A DNA stretch of 64,000 nt, taken from contig NZ_CP043761.1 of the NCBI RefSeq assembly GCF_008386395.1, positions 2,666,001 to 2,730,000 on the forward strand, read 5' to 3'. Position 1 is the stretch's first letter; every line of letters begins with the position of its first letter. Positions 7,420 through 15,819 of the stretch are shown here, one piece after another. Both the position numbers and the translations under genes were made by a program. The DNA comes from Paenibacillus sp. 37 (lineage in GTDB: Bacteria; Bacillota; Bacilli; Paenibacillales; Paenibacillaceae). The notes below the pieces were generated by a model, which saw nothing but the letters and a program-made list of their open reading frames with translations, ran no database searches and was not told the origin of the DNA.

Positions 7420-7899
7420 ATGACCAAAGAGATTGAAGATTTGCTTCAAACTTTTGAAGAATGGGCTTTGTTTGTTAAGACGATGAATCATCTTGAAGAG
7501 AAGACCTGGAATTCGAGCTTGGAAGAAGGGAAATGGACGATAAAATCAATCGTAAGTCATATCATGTTATGGGACCGATATTTTTACAAGGAAGCGATTG
7601 AGAAGATTGCGCTGAAGCAGGAAGTTACGTTGAAACATATCAATTTTGAAGAGTTTAATCGAAAAGCTATTGAGTACGGGAACCGAACAGAGACGTCCGA
7701 AATCGTAAATAAGGCTATCACGTACCGCCATAAAATTATGAATGACATTCGAGGGTTATCGGAAGAACAGCTTCATCAGACGTATTTGGACGCCAAGGGG
7801 AACGTATTCTATATTCCCCAATACCTTAAAGATTTTATATGGCATGACCAGCATCATATGCAACCGTTGAAGAAATATCTTTCCAACCTTGAAGCGTAA
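7420..7899 (+). CDS. DinB superfamily protein
   Basis: About 159 residues in a four-helix DinB-like bundle. Likely metal ligands are the His of VSHIMLWDRYF and the histidines in HDQHHMQPLKKYL near the C-terminus. An in-frame upstream ATG at 7345 lies inside the AAC(3) gene without a binding site. The ATG at 7420 follows GAAGGGGG by 10 nt and begins MTKEIEDLL, so it is preferred. It probably belongs to the same transcript as the AAC(3)-like gene. Family members include bacillithiol transferases and damage-inducible proteins; this one's role is not known. Confidence 0.82.
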   Translation: MTKEIEDLLQTFEEWALFVKTMNHLEEKTWNSSLEEGKWTIKSIVSHIMLWDRYFYKEAIEKIALKQEVTLKHINFEEFNRKAIEYGNRTETSEIVNKAITYRHKIMNDIRGLSEEQLHQTYLDAKGNVFYIPQYLKDFIWHDQHHMQPLKKYLSNLEA

Positions 7900-7984
7900 A
7901 GGATTGCAGGCAGGGGGCGGAACGTAATACAGCATGTTGCTTGCTTTGAATATAATATGTATCCCAAACCAGGGAGGGATTGTA

Positions 7985-8920
7985 GTGAGTACTCATACAA
8001 TTGAATTAACTCAGGCAAATCTGATCGGTTCATTAACCAATGAGGTAACTCCCATATTGAGCGTGAAATCTGGTGACTCCATTCGTTTTCAGACGCTGGA
8101 TGCGGGCTGGGGAACGGGTGTGAGTTATGAGGAACGCAAGAAACCTTTTGATCGACAAGGTGAAAAAGATGGAGGTCATGCCTTAATCGGTCCGATCTAT
8201 ATCGAAGAGGCGAAGCAAGGACAGACGTTGGAGATTGTTTTCAATGAGATCGTACCCGGGAGATACGGGTTTACTTCTGCTGGCGGATATCCGAACTGGC
8301 AGAACCAGAAGTTACATCTAACAGAGGTTGAAGAACTGTCGCTGAATTGGACACTTGATCGTCAAACGATGAATGGAACCTGTGAAATAAAAGGAAAGTC
8401 CTTCACTGTATCTCTCTCGCCGTTTATGGGTGTAGTGGGCATGCCGCCAGAGTCACGAGGGATTCATACAACATGGCCGCCTCGCTATTGTGGAGGAAAC
8501 ATCGACTGCAAGGAACTGGTGCAGGGAAGTAAATTATATTTACCTATTCCCGTAGACGGAGGTTATCTCGCAATTGGTGATGGTCATGCACGGCAGGGGG
8601 ACGGTGAAGTCAGCTGTCAGGCCATTGAATGTCCGATGGAGCTTGTCGATATCACGATCAACGTGATTAATGATATGATTTTAACCAATCCTCGTGCACA
8701 TACGCCATCCGGCTGGATTACCTTCGGTTTTCATGAAGATCTGAATGAGGCTACGGTTCAAGCATTAGACGGAATGCTCCATCTGATTGGTGAGTTGTAC
8801 GGACTAGATCGAGTGGAAGCGATTGCACTTGGAAGCGCGGTAATTGACCTGCGTATCACCCAAATTGTGAATGGCGTTAAGGGTGTGCATGCTGTCCTTC
8901 CACATGATGCTTTTAAGTAA
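7985..8920 (+). CDS. Acetamidase/formamidase family protein
   Basis: A 311-residue FmdA/AmdA family amidohydrolase, which releases ammonia from short aliphatic amides. Diagnostic segments are GPIYIEEAKQGQTLEI, FMGVVGMPPES, PPRYCGGNID, LYLPIPVDGGYLAIGDGHA and QGDGEVSCQAIE. The start is GTG at 7985, 6 nt after AGGGAGGG. An upstream in-frame ATG (7934) would add 17 unlikely residues and has no binding site. The gene sits among unrelated small enzymes with no urea or amide transporter beside it. The specific amide is unknown. Confidence 0.92.
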   Translation: MSTHTIELTQANLIGSLTNEVTPILSVKSGDSIRFQTLDAGWGTGVSYEERKKPFDRQGEKDGGHALIGPIYIEEAKQGQTLEIVFNEIVPGRYGFTSAGGYPNWQNQKLHLTEVEELSLNWTLDRQTMNGTCEIKGKSFTVSLSPFMGVVGMPPESRGIHTTWPPRYCGGNIDCKELVQGSKLYLPIPVDGGYLAIGDGHARQGDGEVSCQAIECPMELVDITINVINDMILTNPRAHTPSGWITFGFHEDLNEATVQALDGMLHLIGELYGLDRVEAIALGSAVIDLRITQIVNGVKGVHAVLPHDAFK

Positions 8921-8968
8921 CTTGAGCCCCGTTATACGTCGTATTAGATGAACTTGGGAGTCGATAAA

Positions 8969-9550
8969 ATGAAAGGCAGACCACAGATCGTTTTAGATAT
9001 CGCAGGGGTTTTGTTAAGTAATATTTCATTGACGTGCTGGAGTGATATGATTCAGGAAACCAACCTATCGGCAGCATCCTTGAAAGTACATTTTACAGGA
9101 ATCAAGCGACAGCTCTGGACAGGAATAATGCGAGAAGAAGAGTTCTGGCAATCGTTGAATCAGGCTTATCCCGAATTATCAATAAGCCGAGCGAAGGACA
9201 TCTTAACCAATTCAATTGTTCCCTTACCAGCGGCTCAATACCTTGAGCGATGGAGTGAGTTTGCCGATATCCATCTGCTCAGCAATCATTGTAAGGAGTG
9301 GATTGAGCCGAATCTGAACCGTTTAAGCTTATTTACCAAAAGTATAACCATCTCTAATCAAGTGGGTTTATGCAAGCCTGAGATTGAGATATATCAACGG
9401 GTCGAGACCTTCCTGGCAGCTGGAGAAGAAGTTCTATTTATAGATGATCAAGAGAAAAATTTACATTCGGCTAAGCTACTTGGTTGGAAGACTTTACTGG
9501 CTGACGAAGCAGGAGATTGGGTTAATGAAGTTGAGTCATTGCTAATTTAG
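8969..9550 (+). CDS. HAD superfamily hydrolase-like protein
   Basis: A 193-residue HAD-like protein of the YihX type. Motif I is VLDIAGVLL, with the nucleophile Asp but Ala at the +2 position where many phosphatases have a second Asp. Motif II is LLSN, the motif III lysine is in CKPEIEIY, and motif IV is FIDDQEKN. Because the +2 residue is changed, phosphatase activity is uncertain, although some members of this subgroup also lack the second Asp. The ATG at 8969 lies 8 nt after GGGAG, so it is preferred over the ATG at 8948. A convergent DUF1569 gene follows. Confidence 0.8.
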   Translation: MKGRPQIVLDIAGVLLSNISLTCWSDMIQETNLSAASLKVHFTGIKRQLWTGIMREEEFWQSLNQAYPELSISRAKDILTNSIVPLPAAQYLERWSEFADIHLLSNHCKEWIEPNLNRLSLFTKSITISNQVGLCKPEIEIYQRVETFLAAGEEVLFIDDQEKNLHSAKLLGWKTLLADEAGDWVNEVESLLI

Positions 9551-9563
9551 ACGGTAAATAACC

Positions 9564-10013
9564 CTAAACTCCAAATTGCTTTAGATGATGATCTAAATGC
9601 TTGTATATGCCCTTACCCCATTGCTCGGCTGTTAATTTTCCGAAGAAGGGATGGGGGTGGCGGGAGAATTTTTCTGAAGCACCTTGTTGAAAGATATTAA
9701 TCTGCTGCTCGAGTTTTTCTTTTTCTGTTATAAACTGTCGATGATCATCAATAATGATTGTCGGGATCGTAGACATATTATGGGGCAAGGGCTTGTCATT
9801 ATAAAACATTGGTTTTGCGAACCGTCCTATAAGTCTCCCAAGTAATCCTCTAGGTGGAAAAGCATTTCCTAAGGGGATATCATGAAATGCTGAACAGTGA
9901 GCCAGCATTTGAGAGACCTGCATCGTGCCCCATTTAGGGATGGAATTTTCACTAAGTTGATCCATGCGCTCTTTAATTTCAGCGGCATTTATCGTATCAA
10001 ATATACTTTTCAC
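9564..10013 (-). CDS. DUF1569 family protein (DinB-like)
   Basis: A 149-residue leftward gene. The sequence KWGTMQVSQMLAHCSAFHDIPLG and the ending GKGIYKHLDHHLKQFG match DUF1569, a branch of the DinB superfamily with the same three-histidine metal site (here in LAHC and DHHLKQ). It is the only leftward gene in this stretch and converges with the HAD gene, leaving 13 bp between stops. It is the third DinB-type protein in the cluster. Function unknown. Confidence 0.85.
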   Translation of the reverse strand: MKSIFDTINAAEIKERMDQLSENSIPKWGTMQVSQMLAHCSAFHDIPLGNAFPPRGLLGRLIGRFAKPMFYNDKPLPHNMSTIPTIIIDDHRQFITEKEKLEQQINIFQQGASEKFSRHPHPFFGKLTAEQWGKGIYKHLDHHLKQFGV

Positions 10014-10170
10014 AAGAACACCTCAGTTCTTCAAGATATATAATTTGAACTTGAACTATCATCATTCTATTATTGAAAGGTTTATCCTCTTACTATCAAG
10101 AATAATAAAATATGGTAAGATTAGTCAATGTATTATGGGAAAATCACAATTGAAATCGGAGGATGCGAAC

Positions 10171-10947
10171 TTGGAAAATAAGGAAACATTTAATCTCGTA
10201 GCAGATGAATATGAACGATATAGACCTGTCTATCCGAGTGAAATGTTTGATGATATTTTTACATATCTGAATCTTAATAAAGAGGATTCCATTCTTGAGA
10301 TTGGCTGCGGAACGGGACAGGCCACAAGCGGATTGGTGAGCAAGGATTATACAAACATCACCTGTATTGAATTAGGCAGTAACTTGGCACAGTTCACCGC
10401 AGACAAATTCAAGTCATATCCATCGATTCAAGTAATCAACACTTCCTTTGAGGAATGGAATAACGAAGAAAAGCGATTTCAATTGATTGTGTCAGGAACG
10501 GCCTTTCACTTCATTGATCCGGAAGTAGGTTACAACCGGGCTTGGGAATTGCTAGAGAATACAGGCGGCATTGGACTTTTCTGGACGATTCATGTACCGG
10601 TCTATGACCCGCTGCACAATGAAATTCGTTCCCACTACACAGCATTAGCCCCTCATTTGGATGATTCTCAATATCCTTCGCCAGATGAAGTTATCCAGGA
10701 GCGTAAAGAAATAACAGAAAAATCCGGCTTGTTCACGGATATTGAGGTTAAGGAGTATAACTGGATACAGACTTGCTCCAGCGAAGAATATGTCGCTTTA
10801 TTAAATACCAATTCCAAACATCAGCAGCTTTCTATTGATGTTCGGCGTTCACTTCTGGAGAGAGTCAAAGATTCCATTGATGCTGCAGGTGGAACGATAG
10901 AGAAACAACATAAGGTTGCTCTTTTTTTAGGGAAGAAAAAGGTCTAA
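10171..10947 (+). CDS. Class I SAM-dependent methyltransferase
   Basis: A 258-residue methyltransferase that would move a methyl group from S-adenosylmethionine to an unknown acceptor. Motif I is ILEIGCGTGQAT, preceded by FNLVADEYERYRP, the usual opening of this small-molecule group. The post-I acidic residue is in CIELGS. The open frame extends far upstream and even overlaps the divergent DUF1569 gene, but TTG at 10171 lies 8 nt after GGAGG (10158-10162) and gives a normal N-terminus. An ATG at 10135 is possible but has a poor binding site. A second methyltransferase gene follows after 44 nt. Confidence 0.88.
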   Translation: MENKETFNLVADEYERYRPVYPSEMFDDIFTYLNLNKEDSILEIGCGTGQATSGLVSKDYTNITCIELGSNLAQFTADKFKSYPSIQVINTSFEEWNNEEKRFQLIVSGTAFHFIDPEVGYNRAWELLENTGGIGLFWTIHVPVYDPLHNEIRSHYTALAPHLDDSQYPSPDEVIQERKEITEKSGLFTDIEVKEYNWIQTCSSEEYVALLNTNSKHQQLSIDVRRSLLERVKDSIDAAGGTIEKQHKVALFLGKKKV

Positions 10948-10991
10948 GAATATATGTTTTTATTATTCTACTTAAGAACAGGAGAGAATAT

Positions 10992-11816
10992 ATGAGTGAT
11001 CCGCGTTCAACATACAGTATCCAAACGGCAGTGTTAAGTTTACAAGAGGAATTAGAGAGGTTAAAGATACAGGCGGTAATGGGGTGGTCCAAAGAATTCC
11101 GAAATCTGGAGTGGTATGGTTTGAAAAATGGAATGTGTGTATTGGAGGTCGGAAGCGGACCAGGTTACATTACAGAGCAATTATTGAACAGTCTGCCGGA
11201 CAGCGAGCTTACCTCGCTTGAGATTGATCGTTCACTGCAAACACAAGCCAAAGAACGGCTGAAAGATACTCCTTCCAAGCGATTACAATTTGTAGAGTCT
11301 TCCATCTACAAGATGGATCTGCCTGATGATTCTTTTGATTTTGTCGTGGCAAGACTTATCTTTCTTCACTTGAACAATCCTGAAGAAGCCGCAAAAGAGA
11401 TATTCCGTGTACTGAAACCTGGCGGCCGTCTTGCTATTATTGATGTGGATGACGGCGTTTTTGGAGCAGTGAATCCTGATGTCCCTGCTTTGCATACGGT
11501 ATTAATGAAAATTTCGGACTATGTGGCACAACACGGCGGTAATCGCTTAATTGGCAGAAGTCTGCCGCGTCTCCTTTCTGAGAGCGGATACATCGATGTT
11601 GACATTGATTCTGTCCTTCAACATAGTGATCTGTTAGGCATAGAAGGGTTTAAGCACCAGTTTAATCTTAATCGTTTTGTACATTTTGCTGAAAAAGGTG
11701 TGATCAGTTCGGAGGAATTTGCTCAGCTGCAACACGCTTCTGAAGCGATAAATCATTCGCCGGAAGCCTATGCCATGATGAATTTCATTACAGCTTGCGG
11801 CACGAAGCCATTGTAA
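10992..11816 (+). CDS. Class I SAM-dependent methyltransferase
   Basis: A 274-residue methyltransferase with motif I VLEVGSGPGYIT, an acidic LEIDRS after strand 2, FDFVVARLIFLHL as motif II, and LKPGGRLAIIDVDDG as motif III. The layout is that of the Methyltransf_11/25 group with a C-terminal helical cap, which suggests a small hydrophobic or lipid-like acceptor. ATG follows CAGGAGAG. It is not closely similar to the preceding methyltransferase, so this looks like a pair of unrelated genes and not a recent duplication. Confidence 0.9.
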   Translation: MSDPRSTYSIQTAVLSLQEELERLKIQAVMGWSKEFRNLEWYGLKNGMCVLEVGSGPGYITEQLLNSLPDSELTSLEIDRSLQTQAKERLKDTPSKRLQFVESSIYKMDLPDDSFDFVVARLIFLHLNNPEEAAKEIFRVLKPGGRLAIIDVDDGVFGAVNPDVPALHTVLMKISDYVAQHGGNRLIGRSLPRLLSESGYIDVDIDSVLQHSDLLGIEGFKHQFNLNRFVHFAEKGVISSEEFAQLQHASEAINHSPEAYAMMNFITACGTKPL

Positions 11817-11906
11817 GAACTGTGTACGTTTGAATTAAGTTTTACTTGCTCGGTGCTCGGACACTGTCTATGACAGACTAAGCTTCCTAAGAGACGGAGG
11901 ATGGGA

Positions 11907-12839
11907 ATGAATATCGCTCAAGCTTTCCAGGAAACTGTAGTGCAAGGAGATCATCAAGGTATGATTGATTTGCTGAAAAAATATGAACAATCCAGCAAGC
12001 TATCTGTCAATGAACGAGGTTGGGTCTACTGGAATGTTTCCGATGGTTATGCCTTGTTAAGAGAGCCGGAACTGCTTTATGCCAATCACCGGGCATTCTT
12101 CGAATGGGGGAAAGAAAATCTCGCCCCGGAGCAGTTACACTGGATCGTTTCGGATTCGACACAAGCGTTGTCATTATCTCTGGGGAACTACTTTGATAAT
12201 TGGATGGATTGGTACCAATATGCTTGTGATCATGCCCCGAAGTTGGATACCAACCGAGGTGTTCGATTCGAGAGTCATCGGGCTTTGGGTGGTTCGCTTT
12301 GGGTTTTGGAGAGATACAGTGAAATGGAAAGTTTGCTTGAAAATATGAACCAGCTCATACAAGAAGATGAGACATGGTCCAACATTCTTTTTGCCCGGAT
12401 TACATATAACAAACAGCGTCTGGTCTATCTGTATCATGCCGCGGATTTTGCGGGAGTCGAAGCTCTTGTAAACGAAACGACGGACTGGATTGATGAAATC
12501 AATGATAGAGCACTACGGATTTCAAGAAAAGATGAAGTGGTCGGCAGCTGGGAGGATATTAATGTCTCCAGAAATTCGCAGAGAGATATCACAATTGCGT
12601 TAAACAATTTGGCCTGTATTTTAACGGATATCGAAAGGTATGAGGAAAGTGTGAATTTGTTTATCCAGATACAGGAACGTGGTCACCACATGAATGCATA
12701 TGGTTTTTCCAAATGGATATATTCGATCTGGAAGACAAGAGGGACTGAGGCAGTTAAAGATGCATTAGCAGTTAATGCCTCTTATGAAATAGCTGACCTT
12801 GTGAAACATACTCCTAAACTATTAGAGATCAAAGGTTAG
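11907..12839 (+). CDS. Hypothetical helical-repeat protein
   Basis: A soluble protein of about 310 residues, almost entirely predicted helix, with repeat-like spacing of helices (for example DITIALNNLACILTDIERYE then ESVNLFIQIQERGH) that resembles TPR folds. No enzymatic motif is visible. ATG 11901 touches GGAGG; the ATG at 11907, 6 nt away, is the better start. It is probably an adaptor or binding protein, but nothing in the sequence points to a partner. A gap of 90 bp separates it from the methyltransferase. Confidence 0.72.
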   Translation: MNIAQAFQETVVQGDHQGMIDLLKKYEQSSKLSVNERGWVYWNVSDGYALLREPELLYANHRAFFEWGKENLAPEQLHWIVSDSTQALSLSLGNYFDNWMDWYQYACDHAPKLDTNRGVRFESHRALGGSLWVLERYSEMESLLENMNQLIQEDETWSNILFARITYNKQRLVYLYHAADFAGVEALVNETTDWIDEINDRALRISRKDEVVGSWEDINVSRNSQRDITIALNNLACILTDIERYEESVNLFIQIQERGHHMNAYGFSKWIYSIWKTRGTEAVKDALAVNASYEIADLVKHTPKLLEIKG

Positions 12840-12852
12840 CATGAGGTGATTT

Positions 12853-12945
12853 AAGTTGCCAGAGGTTTGCACAAAAACGTGAAAGGAGTGATGTGATATG
12901 AGAAACAATACAAATCTGAGTAGAAGAAATAAAGTTGCCAGAGGT
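12853..12945. repeat. 14-bp direct repeat AAGTTGCCAGAGGT
   Basis: Exact copies at 12853-12866 and 12932-12945, 79 bp apart, in the gap between the helical-repeat gene and a GNAT gene. The second copy lies inside a 19-codon ORF. It may be the scar of a small duplication. Confidence 0.5.
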
Positions 12946-12957
12946 GTTCTTGTCTAA
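12898..12957 (+). CDS. Possible 19-residue small ORF
   Basis: ATG at 12898 lies 9 nt after AAGGAG. The product is MRNNTNLSRRNKVARGVLV, short and basic. A palindrome GAGGAATTCCTC (12982-12993) and a hairpin between CAGAGGA and TCCTCTG follow before the GNAT gene. It could be a leader peptide with an attenuator-like hairpin, or simply chance. Confidence 0.25.
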   Translation: MRNNTNLSRRNKVARGVLV

Positions 12958-13025
12958 CGCAGAGGACCCAAGAAGGGTTTCGAGGAATTCCTCTGTGTAA
13001 TTTTCACTAGGAGGAGTTTCAATCT

Positions 13026-13472
13026 ATGATTCATTTAAAACGTGTGTCGGTGGATAATTGGTATGCATGTACTCAACTGAATGTAACGGAAGAACAGAAA
13101 AAAAGTTTTCCCGCGCCGGTTGTATATTGGATTGCTGAATCCAAGGTAGTGACCGATTTTCGACCCATGGCCATCTATGTTGATTCGGATCTGGTTGGTT
13201 TTGCTGTGTACTCAGATAAGCCAGATCATGAGGATAACTATTGGCTTCTTGCTCTAATGATAGATACCAAATATCAGGGCAGAGGTTATGGAAGAGAATC
13301 GCTTAAGAAGTTGATTGATCTAATGAAAGAATCGCTGAATTGCAAATGCATCATGATTGGACACAGGCCGGAAAATGGTATCGCCGGGAATCTGTATGAA
13401 TCACTTGGTTTTCAGAGAGTAAGTGAGGGATTGATCGATGGCGAAGTCGTTCGGCTTCTAAGATGCAAGTAG
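13026..13472 (+). CDS. GNAT family N-acetyltransferase
   Basis: A 148-residue GNAT. The acetyl-CoA loop is in YQGRGYGRESLKKLI (R/QxxGxG/A type), preceded by the beta-4 strand WLLALMIDTK, and NLYESLGFQRVS follows near the C-terminus. AGGAGGAG lies upstream of the ATG. It resembles the spermidine or diamine acetyltransferase-like branch (an N-terminal VTEEQKKSFPAP segment), but the acceptor cannot be fixed from sequence. It is one of eight GNAT genes in the window. Confidence 0.9.
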   Translation: MIHLKRVSVDNWYACTQLNVTEEQKKSFPAPVVYWIAESKVVTDFRPMAIYVDSDLVGFAVYSDKPDHEDNYWLLALMIDTKYQGRGYGRESLKKLIDLMKESLNCKCIMIGHRPENGIAGNLYESLGFQRVSEGLIDGEVVRLLRCK

Positions 13473-13517
13473 TACCAGAACGCACGCGCTTTGGATTGTA
13501 AAGGAGGTAGCTTGTCT

Positions 13518-13838
13518 TTGAAGCATGTACACATTATTTTCTCATTACTCTTTATCATGTTAGGAATTGTGATTATTACGATCTCGAAAATAATTGAAGA
13601 GGTGATTCCCAAGCTAGGGTATGCAGCATTCCAGTCAGCAGCAGCTGGAAGTTATACTCCGAGTGATTATCAAGTGAATTTTGCACTGAATTATTGGATA
13701 GGTGCGATATGCATTTTGGGTGGAGTTATCTATTTATTAGCTGGAATGAATTGGATTCAGAACTCCATTCGTGAAATGAATATAAGAAACAAAGCGTTTG
13801 ATGAAACTCATCATGCCGACACAAGAGAACTGAAATAG
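13518..13838 (+). CDS. Small two-helix membrane protein
   Basis: About 106 residues with two hydrophobic helices: one near the N-terminus (IIFSLLFIMLGIVIITI) and one near residues 60-80 (WIGAICILGGVIYLLAGM). Between them lies a polar loop of about 35 residues, then a charged tail. AAGGAGG (13501-13507) is followed by in-frame TTG codons at 13512 and 13518; the second has the more usual spacing. The layout resembles the protein at 38779-39054. No family is recognised and function is unknown. Confidence 0.65.
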   Translation: MKHVHIIFSLLFIMLGIVIITISKIIEEVIPKLGYAAFQSAAAGSYTPSDYQVNFALNYWIGAICILGGVIYLLAGMNWIQNSIREMNIRNKAFDETHHADTRELK

Positions 13839-13875
13839 ACAATGATATGACATAAAAAAGAAAGGACAGATCAAT

Positions 13876-14400
13876 ATGATTACATTTCAATACTTTGAAC
13901 CGGAAGATTTTGATCAACTAATCGAATGGAGTGGAGATGAAGCGTTTCTGCTCCAGTGGGCTGGTCCGCAGTTTCATTATCCACTTTCCAGAGAACAACT
14001 AGCAGATTATTTGCATGGTGCGAATGATAAGAACACTTCGAATAAGTTCATTTATAAAGTGCTGGATGAATCAACTCAGGAGATTGTTGGTCATATTGCT
14101 CTTGGCGGTATCGATCGATATAATCGTTCAGGACGTATCGGTAAGGTACTTCTTGGTAAGCCATATCAGGGTAAAGGCTATGGAAAGCAAATGATCGATG
14201 AGGCACTTCGAATTGGATTTGAAGAGGAGAAGTTACACCGGATCAGTCTGGGTGTGTTTGATTTTAATGTCTCAGCCATCCGATGTTATGAAAAAGCGGG
14301 CTTTGTACGAGAAGGACTTATTCGTGATGCGAGAAGACATGAAGATACATTCTGGAATCTTATCGAGATGAGCATATTAGAAAACGAATGGAAGAAATAG
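13876..14400 (+). CDS. GNAT family N-acetyltransferase (RimJ/RimL-like)
   Basis: A 174-residue GNAT of the RimJ/RimL/SpeG type. Motif A is KPYQGKGYGKQMIDEAL, followed by LHRISLGVFDFNVSAIRCYE and KAGFVREG, the standard end of this branch. Such enzymes acetylate protein N-termini, polyamines or small amines. The ATG is preceded by AAAGAAAGGA. The gene stands alone between two small membrane-protein genes. Acceptor unknown. Confidence 0.92.
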   Translation: MITFQYFEPEDFDQLIEWSGDEAFLLQWAGPQFHYPLSREQLADYLHGANDKNTSNKFIYKVLDESTQEIVGHIALGGIDRYNRSGRIGKVLLGKPYQGKGYGKQMIDEALRIGFEEEKLHRISLGVFDFNVSAIRCYEKAGFVREGLIRDARRHEDTFWNLIEMSILENEWKK

Positions 14401-14448
14401 CTTCTCAAAAGGGCTCATTATACTTGAGAGGAGGTTTACCCACCCGTC

Positions 14449-14724
14449 ATGCTGAACATACTGAAAAAGCTGACCTTTTGGTTTGTTATTTTCTCGCTAA
14501 CCGTATGTTTTATTAATCTATCAGGGAACGATGATAAGAATATTCTGATTTATCTAACGAATCCTATAAATCCGTTGCTGAATGACTGGTTGACCAAAAT
14601 AAATACAAATCCAGAGACGACCTCATTGTTCAGGCCGTTAATATACTTGTTCCATTTGATTTTTTGGGGCGGAATGGGGTTCATCCTCGATCGGCTCATT
14701 ATGAAGTTTAAACGCAAAGGGTAG
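14449..14724 (+). CDS. Small membrane protein
   Basis: 91 residues with two predicted membrane helices (LTFWFVIFSLTVCFINL at residues 7-23 and a second around LIYLFHLIFWGGMGFIL near 65-80) and a basic C-terminus KFKRKG. GAGGAGG lies upstream but 14 nt from the ATG, which is wide; no closer in-frame start exists. No family is recognised. It ends the first accessory run, converging on the leftward sensor operon. Confidence 0.55.
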   Translation: MLNILKKLTFWFVIFSLTVCFINLSGNDDKNILIYLTNPINPLLNDWLTKINTNPETTSLFRPLIYLFHLIFWGGMGFILDRLIMKFKRKG

Positions 14725-14809
14725 ATAGGAGCAACTCTCAGAAAAAGGTCATCTTTCTTGAGAAACACTTCGATGAACGGATGTAATAACTACGTGTACG
14801 AAAATTTAA

Positions 14810-14855
14810 AAGGTGCTGTCCTCCTGTCATTTTCATGACAAGAGGACAGCACCTT
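14810..14855 (-). terminator. Terminator of the leftward sensor operon
   Basis: A perfect 14-bp stem (AAGGTGCTGTCCTC with GAGGACAGCACCTT) with an inner TGTCAT/ATGACA stem. Read leftward it is followed by a T-rich stretch. It overlaps the stop codon of the binding-protein gene by 2 nt and may also stop rightward transcription from 14724. Confidence 0.85.
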
Positions 14856-15819
14856 ATTTACTTCCTTCCTGATTGATTACAATGATCCCCGTATCAATAA
14901 ATTCCTTCACAGGCGCGCCGTCGCTTGCGAGTAACAAGGTCTCCATCATTTTGGCGCCCCAGACTCCTTCATTCTGTGAGATAACGGCAGACAATTGACC
15001 GTTGAGCAACCCGTTTTCACTGGTCGGGCTATCACCGAACGCGATTAAATGCCGGTTAAGGCCTTTCGCTTTCCAGATCAGGGTAGAGGCAGAGACGGAT
15101 ACAAAATCGAGGCCAATAATCGCATTGAAGTGAGGGTGAGCTTGAATCATGTTCTCCATATCGGACATGGCTTGATCTTCATTCCCTTGATGATAACGAA
15201 CCTCCAAGATTTCGATGTCTGTTTCACTGCGGATATAATCAATGAATCCATTAAGCCGCTGTTGCAAACCTTGCATCTCCTCCAAGCCGTTCTCGACAAG
15301 AATCATGCCTTGATTATGCAGGAGTCGTGTAGTCGTCATCGCGAACTGCTGGCCAGTGCGATAGTTATCGGCGCCCACATAAGCGATTCGATGACTGGAT
15401 GGGACATCTGACTCAAATGTAATGACAGGAATACCCGCAGCTTGGGCTGCATCAATAACGGGTGTAAGTGCAGCAGCATCTACAGGAGAAATAGCTATCC
15501 CGTCCACATGCTGTTTGATCATATTCTCCATGATACGGATCTGTTGTTCGGTATTGGCTTCATCAGGTGCGTTTACAATTAACGTAATATTGTGTTTCCC
15601 TGCATACTCCGTTGCATCCTTCGTGATCATCTCATAGGTTGGATACGTCATTGGATAGATAATACCGAAAGTTTTGCTCGCTGCAGATTTCTCTACAGGT
15701 GAAGTCGCAGGAAGTGTTGCAGCCATCTGCTGTGGACGAATGTTTGCCGAACCGAATGAAATGATCATCGGGAACACAAGTATTAGTGTAAGTAAAAGTG
15801 CAAATCTGGCTTTATTCAT
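14854..15819 (-). CDS. Membrane-anchored sugar-binding protein, probable sensor partner
   Basis: A 321-residue periplasmic-binding-protein fold of the LacI/ribose-binding type (Peripla_BP_4): KTFGIIYPMTYPTYEMITKD, then DGIAISPVDAAALTPVIDAA, AGIPVITFESDVP and ILVENG. A single N-terminal hydrophobic segment without a lipobox cysteine suggests a membrane anchor or secretion signal. It is the last gene of a leftward operon and overlaps the response regulator gene by 8 nt. Known systems of this design (a kinase plus a non-transport binding protein) sense sugars such as xylose, so this protein likely presents a sugar to the kinase. That role is inferred. Confidence 0.88.
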   Translation of the reverse strand: MNKARFALLLTLILVFPMIISFGSANIRPQQMAATLPATSPVEKSAASKTFGIIYPMTYPTYEMITKDATEYAGKHNITLIVNAPDEANTEQQIRIMENMIKQHVDGIAISPVDAAALTPVIDAAQAAGIPVITFESDVPSSHRIAYVGADNYRTGQQFAMTTTRLLHNQGMILVENGLEEMQGLQQRLNGFIDYIRSETDIEILEVRYHQGNEDQAMSDMENMIQAHPHFNAIIGLDFVSVSASTLIWKAKGLNRHLIAFGDSPTSENGLLNGQLSAVISQNEGVWGAKMMETLLLASDGAPVKEFIDTGIIVINQEGSK

